Shown one piece after another: positions 43,487-50,438 of a stretch of 64,000 bases of DNA (position 1 is the stretch's first letter; each line of letters starts with the position of its first letter). Both the position numbers and the translations under genes were made by a program. Source of the stretch: Verrucomicrobiaceae bacterium UBA1938 (GTDB lineage Bacteria; Verrucomicrobiota; Verrucomicrobiia; Verrucomicrobiales; Verrucomicrobiaceae). A model generated the notes under the pieces. That model had not been told where the DNA came from. It searched no databases and saw only the letters and a list, made by a program, of their open reading frames with translations. Location: the NCBI GenBank assembly GCA_002336895.1, contig DDFC01000043.1, positions 293,422 through 357,421 on the forward strand, read 5' to 3'.

Positions 43487-44500
43487 ATGAAGCACATCCT
43501 CCCCTGCCTGCTGGCGCTCTCCGTCAGTCTCAACGCCGCACCCACCATCTCCAAACGCGCCAGCGAGATCGACCCACGTGCCAAGGAGCACCCTGAGATC
43601 GACTTCGTCTTCACCGACAAGAAGGGCAAGCCGCAGGACCTGCAAAACGCCAGCGTGGACACCAGCGTGAAGCTGCAGGGCAAGCTCGTCATCTGGCTCA
43701 TGGGCCATAGCGCGCCCTTGTTTGAGCGCCTCAACAGCTACGGCCTGCACGCCATCCAGCCGCATTATGCCAACAAGTGGTTCGGCATCATCCCCGCCGC
43801 TCGTCGCGACGATGGCAAAACGCTCGGCGACATCCGCCTCGAAGCCTGCACGGGCGAGGACGTCAGTGACGTGGTGAGCATCCCACAGCCGGACAGCATG
43901 ATGGAGCGTTCCTTCCAGTTCGTGAAATGGCTGGCCAAAGAACATCCCGAAGGCAAATGGGAGCAGTTCATCGCTCAGGACGGCAAAGGCCTGCGCTGGG
44001 ACAAAGTCATCGTCTCCGGTGCCTCGCACGGTGCCACCACTTCGGCGCGCTTTGCCAAGCATCAGAAAGTCGATCGCGTCGTCTGCTTCTGCGGTCCGCG
44101 AGACAACTACGACAGCTGGCAGGCCCTGCCCTCCGCTACGCCGGGCAACCGTATCTTCGGCTTCAGCCACGTGCTCGACGGCGGCTGGACGGCCGACCAC
44201 TACTGCCGCTCCTGGGAGATGATGGGCCTCAATCAGTATGGCCCCATCGTGGATGTGGACATCAGTGCACCGCCTTTCCAAAACACCCGCCGCCTCATCA
44301 CGAATGCAGATGTGAAGGGCGATGACAAGCGTGCCCACAGCTCCGTGACCCCCGGCGGCGCTGCCGTGAAGGACAAGGATGGCAAATTCATCCACGAGGC
44401 CGTGTGGCACTACCTCTTTAATCATCCGGTGGACCAGACCGGATCTCCCACGCCTGCCGATCCCGAGTGCGTGAAGGATCAGCGCAAATCATCCCGTTAA
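43487..44500 (+). CDS. Secreted alpha/beta-hydrolase-like protein (BPSS1187-like)
   Basis: 337 residues with a signal peptide (KHILPCLLALSVSLNA). The likely nucleophile elbow is VIVSGASHGATTSARF, with the Ser-His-Gly of a Gly-x-Ser-x-Gly-type loop altered to GASHGA. Another conserved segment reads CFCGPRDNYDSWQ. It resembles the BPSS1187 family known mainly from Burkholderia and Verrucomicrobiota, with no established role; I recall rather than searched this. It begins 45 bases after pheA and precedes a DUF1080 gene on the same strand. Confidence 0.65.
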   Translation: MKHILPCLLALSVSLNAAPTISKRASEIDPRAKEHPEIDFVFTDKKGKPQDLQNASVDTSVKLQGKLVIWLMGHSAPLFERLNSYGLHAIQPHYANKWFGIIPAARRDDGKTLGDIRLEACTGEDVSDVVSIPQPDSMMERSFQFVKWLAKEHPEGKWEQFIAQDGKGLRWDKVIVSGASHGATTSARFAKHQKVDRVVCFCGPRDNYDSWQALPSATPGNRIFGFSHVLDGGWTADHYCRSWEMMGLNQYGPIVDVDISAPPFQNTRRLITNADVKGDDKRAHSSVTPGGAAVKDKDGKFIHEAVWHYLFNHPVDQTGSPTPADPECVKDQRKSSR

Positions 44501-44536
44501 AGCACACTCATTCCACCATCCCACCACCAGCCCATC

Positions 44537-45511
44537 ATGCTTCCGCTTCGCTCTCTTTCCATCGCCGCCGTGTTCAGCCTCGGCACCCTTTTGAATGCCG
44601 CTGACAGCCCCTTCGTGGGCCGCTGGGCGCTCACCATCCCTGGTGGCGGCGCAGGCTGGCTCGGCGTTGAGTCCAAGGACGGCGCACTCAGCTCCAGCGT
44701 GCTCTGGGGCGGCGGCAGCGTGGTGCCCACCGCTGGTACCAAGGTCGAGGGAGACACCCTCTTTGTGACCCGCGAGCAGAAGAACAAGGAAGGCAAGCTG
44801 ACCGCCATCGAGACGATCACCGCCAAGATCGAGGGCGAAAACCTCAAGCTCACTACCTCCAAGAAAAACGCCGAGGGCAAGGACATCGGCCAGCCGCAGG
44901 AGTTCGCCGGCAAGCACATCCCCGACGTGCCTGCCACGCCGGATCTCTCCAAGGTGAAGTATGGCGCTCCCATCCAGCTCCTCAACGGCAAGGACCTCAC
45001 CGGCTGGCGTCTGCTCAAGGAAGGCGTGGACAATGGCTGGAGCGTCGTGGACGGCGTGCTGCAAAACCGCGTGGTGAAGGCCAAGGACAAGCACTTCGGC
45101 AATCTCCGCACCGACGCCGAGTTTGAAGACTTCAATCTCAAGACCGAAGTCCGCACCCAGGAGGGCAGCAACAGCGGCATCTACCTGCGCGGCATCTACG
45201 AAGTGCAGGTGATGGAAAGCTTTGGCCAGCCGCTGGACTCCCACCACATGGGCGCGCTCTACAGCCGCATCACCCCAAGCGTCGCCGCTGAGAAGCCCAT
45301 CGGCGAATGGCAGACGCTGGACATCACTCTCGTGGACCGCCACCTCACCGTCATCCTCAATGGCAAGACCATCATCGACAACGCCCCCGTTCTCGGCTGC
45401 ACCGGCGGTGCCATGAGCAGCGATGAATTCAAGCCCGGCCCCATCTACCTCCAGGGCGACCACACCAACGTGGACTACCGCAACATGGTGCTGACTCCGG
45501 TGGTGAAGTAA
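44537..45511 (+). CDS. Secreted DUF1080 protein with N-terminal extra domain
   Basis: 324 residues with a signal peptide (LRSLSIAAVFSLGTLLNA). An N-terminal small beta domain (about 20-130) precedes a clear DUF1080/LamG-like domain from about 150: IQLLNGKDLTGWRLL, WSVVDGVLQNRVV, FNLKTEVRTQEGSNSGIYLRGIYEVQV, QTLDITLVDRHLTVILNGKTIIDNAPV. The YEVQV-type strand and GSNSGIYLRG are typical of DUF1080 proteins that act on 3-keto-glycosides or bind glycans. It starts 36 bases after the BPSS1187-like gene. Confidence 0.85.
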   Translation: MLPLRSLSIAAVFSLGTLLNAADSPFVGRWALTIPGGGAGWLGVESKDGALSSSVLWGGGSVVPTAGTKVEGDTLFVTREQKNKEGKLTAIETITAKIEGENLKLTTSKKNAEGKDIGQPQEFAGKHIPDVPATPDLSKVKYGAPIQLLNGKDLTGWRLLKEGVDNGWSVVDGVLQNRVVKAKDKHFGNLRTDAEFEDFNLKTEVRTQEGSNSGIYLRGIYEVQVMESFGQPLDSHHMGALYSRITPSVAAEKPIGEWQTLDITLVDRHLTVILNGKTIIDNAPVLGCTGGAMSSDEFKPGPIYLQGDHTNVDYRNMVLTPVVK

Positions 45512-45557
45512 CAGGCAGAGGCTTTCTTCGCAGGTGTGAGGCGGAGGATTGCTCTCC

Positions 45558-46436
45558 TCACACCCCCAGCCGCTCTTGTACGGCCTTGATGGCCTTGTGC
45601 CGGTTGTCCACGGCCAGCTTTTTAAAGATGTGCTCGATGTGACGGTTCACGGTGTGCAGCGTCACATCCAGAATCTGCGCGATGTCGGGGTTGCTCTTCC
45701 CCTCGCACACCCAGTACATCACCTCCGCCTCGCGCTCGGTCAGGCCGAGGCTCTGCAGGCGTTCGATGGTCACTTTGACCGACTCCACACGGCCCAGCAG
45801 GTAAAAGCGGTCGTCTTTGCAGCGGGCCAGCGAGAACATGACACGGTGCCCGTCCTGCTCCATTTCCAGAGGCGGGCAGGTCTTCTCATTCGCATCCGAG
45901 AGCTGCTGCAGCCAGTGGCGCACGGCCGGCGGCAGCACGTAGTGCAGCGCACCAGGTGCACGCTCCAGCGTTTTGCCAAAGAACCAGTGCGCGGCCTTGT
46001 CGCCCTCCAGCACTTCTCCCTTGTTGGAGACGATGAGGAGCTCGCATGACATCGCCTGAGGCGCATCGCCAGCCACGCGTGGCGCCTGCTCCGTGGTCTG
46101 GCCCATGATGGAGCTGTGCTGCGGAGAGCCCTGCGCGGCGTTGGTAAAGATCAGCCGCTGATTGGCGATGCGGATTTCATCGCCATTGCGCAGGCGGCGT
46201 GCCGAGCTGAGGCGCAGGCCGTTGACGATGACGCCATTGCGGCTGCCGAGATCATTGATCCACCAGTCTCCGTTCAGCATCATCAGCACCGCATGGCGTC
46301 TGGAGGCCTGCACATTGTTGATGGGAATGTCGTTGTCAGAACGGCGGCCGATGAAGCAGGTGCCTCCGAGCGTGTGTACGCCACCGCTCCATTTTAAACA
46401 GGCTGGATGGATCCTGGGACCGACAGTGACGGACAT
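45558..46436 (-). CDS. FHA-domain LuxR-type transcription regulator
   Basis: 292 residues. An N-terminal FHA domain (about 20-105) carries the signature residues: GRRSDNDIPI, SRRHAVLM and GSRNGVIVNG. A middle region (about 130-220) resembles a PAS-like sensor without a clear ligand motif. The C-terminal LuxR helix-turn-helix (about 225-290) is LTEREAEVMYWVCEGKSNPDIAQILDV plus TLHTVNRHIEHIFKKL. FHA domains bind phosphothreonine, so the regulator may be controlled by a Ser/Thr kinase. The fusion of FHA directly with a LuxR HTH is uncommon. A perfect inverted repeat lies 58 bases upstream of its start. Confidence 0.85.
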   Translation of the reverse strand: MSVTVGPRIHPACLKWSGGVHTLGGTCFIGRRSDNDIPINNVQASRRHAVLMMLNGDWWINDLGSRNGVIVNGLRLSSARRLRNGDEIRIANQRLIFTNAAQGSPQHSSIMGQTTEQAPRVAGDAPQAMSCELLIVSNKGEVLEGDKAAHWFFGKTLERAPGALHYVLPPAVRHWLQQLSDANEKTCPPLEMEQDGHRVMFSLARCKDDRFYLLGRVESVKVTIERLQSLGLTEREAEVMYWVCEGKSNPDIAQILDVTLHTVNRHIEHIFKKLAVDNRHKAIKAVQERLGV

Positions 46437-46493
46437 GCGCCCAACCTGCGCAGAAGTGACAAATGTGCAACGTGGCTGAAAAAAAGTTCATGT

Positions 46494-46511
46494 ATTGGCA
46501 GGTCTGCCAAT
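46494..46511. promoter_or_regulatory. Inverted repeat between the FHA-LuxR gene and the Cys-rich gene
   Basis: ATTGGCA-GGTC-TGCCAAT is an 18-base dyad in the divergent intergenic region, followed by GCGG-TTTTTT-CCGC at 46513-46526. It is well placed for a regulator binding site acting on either gene, possibly by the FHA-LuxR protein itself. Confidence 0.5.
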
Positions 46512-46562
46512 AGCGGTTTTTTCCGCCACATCCGACTCGTGTGCCAGATCACCCCCGCACGC

Positions 46563-46796
46563 ATGAAAACCGATGTTTTGACCCCTGTTCAGACGCGTTC
46601 CAAAAAGGCATGTGCTGTCTCATCCCACTGCGGGACTGAGCGGGCTTCTGCTTCCCCATCGCGTGTGTCCGGTTCGCAGCGTCCGTTCTGCATGCTCTGC
46701 GTGCACTGCCCCAAGTGCCTGGAGAATCCTCACGCGGTCAGCTGTGAACTCTGCGCCGGGTGCCGGGCATGCTCTCTGCATGGCCGCTGTGGCTGA
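46563..46796 (+). CDS. Small cysteine-rich protein with two CxxCxxCxxC clusters
   Basis: 77 residues from the ATG at 46563. The N-terminal half is Ser/Thr/Lys/Arg-rich, and the C-terminal 35 residues have the cysteine sequence CMLCVHCPKC, then CELCAGCRAC, then C. The doubled spacing CxxCxxCxxC suggests metal (Zn or Fe-S) binding or disulfide stabilisation. I do not recognise the family, and it is only moderately certain that this is translated. It lies alone between the divergent FHA-LuxR gene and a membrane protein gene. Confidence 0.45.
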   Translation: MKTDVLTPVQTRSKKACAVSSHCGTERASASPSRVSGSQRPFCMLCVHCPKCLENPHAVSCELCAGCRACSLHGRCG

Positions 46797-46871
46797 GGCT
46801 GGGGCATTTTTTGTCAGGAAAAGGGCCGCTGGTGCGTTACAGTAAATAGGATCACAACAGATCCCTTTGCT

Positions 46872-47303
46872 ATGAACACGATCCCTGCACCTCTCCAAGG
46901 GCAGGCGGCCTCGTTTCAGCTGGCTGCCCCTGCCCACAACGCCGAAGCGCGTTTCGTCACCCGGAATCTCCATCGCGTCTGGCAGCTGCGCCGGATGCAG
47001 GCCACGCTCCTGCGGCCCTTTCGTCAGGCCCTCCGCCCGCTGCTCGTCTGGCTGCGGCAGGACCACGTCTTTGTTAAAAGCGGCCAGCAGGGCGCTCCCC
47101 CCGTCGGGCTCAGGCTCAGGCACTTTGGCTGGGAGACGCTGGTGCTGAGCCTCGTGCTTGGCCCCCTGGCTTTCATCATGCTGCTGCCGCTGCTTATCCT
47201 CATCTTCCCCGCCTTTGTCGTCATCGGGCTGGCCGCCGTCGTGGCCAATGCCCTGCGTGATGATGCGGAGTACCATCCTCTCACGTGGCACGCTGTGCAC
47301 TGA
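46872..47303 (+). CDS. Small membrane protein, unknown function
   Basis: 143 residues. A soluble N-terminal half (about 1-80) is followed by a hydrophobic stretch at about 88-125 (LVLSLVLGPLAFIMLLPLLILIFPAFVVIGLAAVVANAL), probably two helices. No family is recognised. The start at 46872 follows a GCTATG context. It converges on the TVP38-like gene with 12 bases between stops. Function unknown. Confidence 0.5.
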   Translation: MNTIPAPLQGQAASFQLAAPAHNAEARFVTRNLHRVWQLRRMQATLLRPFRQALRPLLVWLRQDHVFVKSGQQGAPPVGLRLRHFGWETLVLSLVLGPLAFIMLLPLLILIFPAFVVIGLAAVVANALRDDAEYHPLTWHAVH

Positions 47304-47315
47304 GCCTGCGCGGCA

Positions 47316-48059
47316 TCAGCCCTGCTGCTTCTGCCTTTTCATCACCTTGTAAACCAGCCATGCGGCGATGTTGATCACCGCCATGGCGGCGAGGAGTTGT
47401 GTCATCGTGGTGGCCAGGCTGCCCTTGCCCAGGCCGCTGCCCACCAGGCTGAAGGCCACGTTCAGCGGCAGGTAGCCCAGCGCGGTGCCCAGCAGAAAGC
47501 GCGTGTGCTTCACCGGCGTCATGCCCAGCAGCACATTCAGCACCAGACCCGGCACCATGAGCTGCCGCACCCAGAAGACTCGCAGCACGGAGGGTTTTTT
47601 CAGCAGTTTCTTCAGCCACGGCCATTTCTCAGCACGTGACTCCGCCGCACGGCGGAAGCCATGACGGGAAAGCACAAACGCGCCATACGAGCCCAGCGTG
47701 GATGCCACCAGCGAGATCACCAGTCCCTCGCCAAAGCCAAAGACCAGCCCCGCAGCGGCGCACAGCGGCAGGCGTGGCACGCCCAGCATCACGCTGGCGG
47801 CGCAGGCGGCCATGAAGATGGCATGCGCGCCCCAGCCAAAGTCGTGCACCATTTTCTTCCAGGTCTGTACATTGGAGATCCACGCCTTCAGCGGCGTGAA
47901 ATGCGCCACCGCCATGAAGGCGGCCACCACCAGCACGGCCAGGAGCACTTGGCGTGTCTCCTTGCCGAGTGCGCGGGAGGTCTCCTGCTCCACCTCGGTG
48001 GCCACCGCTGCATCCAGCAGCTCCTCAGGTTCCTGGGCGGGATCGTCCGTGGTCGCCAT
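47316..48059 (-). CDS. TVP38/TMEM64-family (SNARE-associated, DedA-like) membrane protein
   Basis: 247 residues from the ATG at 48059, which overlaps the TAA of the upstream gene (TAATG); an in-frame ATG at 48074 lies inside that gene. After an acidic N-terminal tail come several membrane helices. The VTT core resembles MLGVPRLPLCAAAGLVFGFGEGLVISLVASTLGSYGAFVLSRHGFRRA, with the conserved G-x-x-F-G-x-x-x-G pattern, then PGLVLNVLLGMTPVKHTRFLLGTALGYLP. VTT proteins act in lipid scrambling or transport. It is translationally coupled to the PQQ-propeller gene. Confidence 0.82.
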   Translation of the reverse strand: MATTDDPAQEPEELLDAAVATEVEQETSRALGKETRQVLLAVLVVAAFMAVAHFTPLKAWISNVQTWKKMVHDFGWGAHAIFMAACAASVMLGVPRLPLCAAAGLVFGFGEGLVISLVASTLGSYGAFVLSRHGFRRAAESRAEKWPWLKKLLKKPSVLRVFWVRQLMVPGLVLNVLLGMTPVKHTRFLLGTALGYLPLNVAFSLVGSGLGKGSLATTMTQLLAAMAVINIAAWLVYKVMKRQKQQG

Positions 48060-49228
48060 TATTGCAGCTTCCACAGTTTGGCGTCGCTGCGCACATAGAT
48101 CGCGCCACCTGAGATGGCCGGAGTGGTCAGCACCGTCTCCTTCAGCTCGACCTCCTTCAGCACCTTGCCTTCGGGGGCCTCGGGGTCGATCACCTGGAAG
48201 ATGCCGCGCTCATTCACGATGTAGATGCGCTTGCCAGCCGCCACGGGCGATCCGCTGAAGGGGCCTTTCAGGCGCAGCTTCCACGCTTCATCACCGTTTT
48301 TCAGGCTCGCCTTGATCAGCACGCCCGCGCCGTTCACCACATAGATGGAGTCTCCCAGCACCAGCGGGCTGGCCGTGCCGGGGTTCAGCTTCTCATTGCG
48401 CCATAGCTGCGTCACCGCGCCCTTTTCCGGAGCCAGCGCCGTGATGCCATGAGACACCGCATAGAGCGCCTCTCCCGTGCCCACGCTGGAGGGGATGGTG
48501 CTCGCGCCATCGCTGTAGTCCCACACCGTTTTGCCCGTGGCCGGTTCCACCGCCAGGATGCCCTTGCTGGACTGCAGGGCCACCACGTTTTTCCACACCG
48601 TGGCGCTGGTCCAGTTCGCCGCCTTGGGGCGCTCCAGCTTCCACTTGTTGCGTCCGGTGGCCACATCCAGGCCTGCCACAAAGGATTCGCTGTCATTCTC
48701 GCTCTGCACCACCAGCGTGCCGTCCACCACCACCGGGCTCTGGGACATGCCCAGGCTGTTGCTGGCATTGGCGTAGTCATACGTCAGGCCGCGCAGCCAG
48801 AGCAGCTTGCCGTCGAGATCGAAGGCAAAGAGGTCATTGGAGGAAAACAGCGCAAAAATGTGCTCGCCATCGCTGCACGGGGTGTTCGCCGCCACGCTGG
48901 TCTTCGGGTGCGTCATCGTGCGGCCGGTGGTGCGCATCGCACGCTCCCAGCGCTTGCTGCCGTCCGCCGCATTAAAGCAGAACACATGCAGCGTCTCCTG
49001 CCCCGGGCCGCTGGAGCACGTCACAAACACACGGTCCCCCACCACGATGGGCGCCGAGAGCCCGCGCCCCGGCAGATCGGCGGACCACGCCACCTTCAGG
49101 TCATCCCCGGGCGTCTTGGCCTCGGAGGAAACCGCGGTGGCATTCGGCCCGCGAAACTGCAGCCAGTCGGCGTGGGCGGAGGCTGAAAGATAAAAGCTAA
49201 AAGCTAAAAGGAGCGAGGTGGTCTTCAT
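48059..49228 (-). CDS. Secreted PQQ-type beta-propeller protein
   Basis: 389 residues with an N-terminal signal peptide (KTTSLLLAFSFYLSASAHA). Recurring PQQ-like blades include VFCFNAADGSKRWERAM, VAGLDVATGRNKWKLE, ILAVEPATGKTVWDY and the C-terminal YVRSDAKLWKLQ. It resembles the BamB-like or alcohol-dehydrogenase-like repeat without the enzyme. The function is unknown, probably protein-protein or surface interaction in the periplasm. It lies 38 bases downstream of the gene at 49267-50376. Confidence 0.8.
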   Translation of the reverse strand: MKTTSLLLAFSFYLSASAHADWLQFRGPNATAVSSEAKTPGDDLKVAWSADLPGRGLSAPIVVGDRVFVTCSSGPGQETLHVFCFNAADGSKRWERAMRTTGRTMTHPKTSVAANTPCSDGEHIFALFSSNDLFAFDLDGKLLWLRGLTYDYANASNSLGMSQSPVVVDGTLVVQSENDSESFVAGLDVATGRNKWKLERPKAANWTSATVWKNVVALQSSKGILAVEPATGKTVWDYSDGASTIPSSVGTGEALYAVSHGITALAPEKGAVTQLWRNEKLNPGTASPLVLGDSIYVVNGAGVLIKASLKNGDEAWKLRLKGPFSGSPVAAGKRIYIVNERGIFQVIDPEAPEGKVLKEVELKETVLTTPAISGGAIYVRSDAKLWKLQ

Positions 49229-49266
49229 GACTCGGTCAGATTCTTGGATGTTTCAGATTTCATCTT

Positions 49267-50376
49267 TTAGTTTTTCGCCAGGATCGCCGTCCCCGTGGCA
49301 TCGCACACGCGCAGCTGGAACTCCCACTCCACCGTCCACTGCTCCGTCTGCTCGTTCTGGCAGCACTTCACCAGGATGGTGTTCTTGCCCTTCTTGAGCT
49401 GGCAGGGCAGCTTGTACTGGTCCAGCTTCGCACCGCGGTGGTACTCATCGCGGGCAAAGAGCAGCTCGCCGTTCAGCCACACCTTCCAGCCGTTTTTGCA
49501 GCCGATGCGGATCTCCGCCGGGCGGTCCTCGGTGCTGAAGAAATCCGTCGCCGCATAGCCCACCACGCTCTTCTCCATGCCAAAGGGCTTGTTGAAGTCG
49601 ATCTTCCCGTACTCATCCGTGCTGGTGAAGTCCACCCACTTGGCCTCCTTGGCCTTGCCTTCGTAGGCGGCGTCAAACTTCAGCTCCTTCTCCGGCGGAT
49701 ACTCCGTGGCGAAACCACCACGATCCGCATTGCTGAAAGGGGCGATCATCTTCCAGCTCATGAGAAAGCCGAAATGCTTGGGCAGGTCCACCTTCTGGCC
49801 CAGCTCGCGCAGCTTCTTGGCCAGCGTCTTGATCTGGTCCTCGTCGCGTGCCGCCGCCAGCCCTTTGCCAAAGGCCGAGACTGCTGCGTCCTTGTCTTTC
49901 TTTTCCAGCGCCGCATTGCCAGCCTCGATCAGCTTGGCCACTGGATGGCGGCGCAGGTCAGAGCTGGGGTCTTCCAGCAGCGTCGGGGTCAGGTCCTCCG
50001 CCACCTTGGCATCCGCACGATGGATCAGGTCAAAGGCCACCACGCGTGCGCCGGGGCTGTTGTGCGTGTCTTTCAGAAACGCCACCAGCGCCTGCACCGG
50101 CAGCTTCTTGGCCTGCAGCGCCTCGTCTGCCAGCACGCCCACGGCGGCGCGCAGCCAGTTCTCCGCCAGCGGATTGGCCCCGTTCATGCCCTTCAGCACC
50201 TCCGGCAGCGCGGCGGGGTCCGCCTTCACGATCTGCTGCCACGCCTGCCCTGCCGCCTCATTTCCCTGGCCCTCCTTCTGCACCGCACGCAGCGTCTCAA
50301 TGGGTTTCGACAGATCAGCCGCCGCCTGCAAGGACACGGCGGCAAGGGTGAAGAGACAGACGAATTTCAGTTTCAT
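49267..50376 (-). CDS. Secreted protein with HEAT-like repeats and C-terminal beta domain, unknown function
   Basis: 369 residues from the ATG at 50376, with a signal peptide (KLKFVCLFTLAAVSLQA). Residues about 20-170 are helical and resemble HEAT or TPR-type repeats (NPLAENWLRAAVGVLAD, VQALVAFLKDTHNSPGARVVAFDLIHRA). The C-terminal part from about 190 is beta-rich: SWKMIAPFSNADRGG and EIRIGCKNGWKVWLNGELLFARDEYHRG, the latter recalling a carbohydrate-binding module-like blade. An earlier in-frame ATG at 50418 lacks the signal peptide geometry. It leads the PQQ-propeller and TVP38-like genes as an operon. Confidence 0.65.
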   Translation of the reverse strand: MKLKFVCLFTLAAVSLQAAADLSKPIETLRAVQKEGQGNEAAGQAWQQIVKADPAALPEVLKGMNGANPLAENWLRAAVGVLADEALQAKKLPVQALVAFLKDTHNSPGARVVAFDLIHRADAKVAEDLTPTLLEDPSSDLRRHPVAKLIEAGNAALEKKDKDAAVSAFGKGLAAARDEDQIKTLAKKLRELGQKVDLPKHFGFLMSWKMIAPFSNADRGGFATEYPPEKELKFDAAYEGKAKEAKWVDFTSTDEYGKIDFNKPFGMEKSVVGYAATDFFSTEDRPAEIRIGCKNGWKVWLNGELLFARDEYHRGAKLDQYKLPCQLKKGKNTILVKCCQNEQTEQWTVEWEFQLRVCDATGTAILAKN

Positions 50377-50438
50377 ACAGTGGAACGGCAAGCTTTCACA
50401 AAGAACGCACCGCGCCAAGCTTGAGTTTCGTCACCTTT

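Noticed and set aside
42584..44425. 613-codon open frame antisense to pheA and its neighbour
   Set aside because: pheA has PDT and ACT motifs on the opposite strand, and this frame crosses the intergenic gap without any start signal or domain.
46407..46562. 52-residue N-terminal extension of the Cys-rich protein
   Set aside because: It would run across the dyad and the divergent FHA-LuxR start; the ATG at 46563 is the more economical start.
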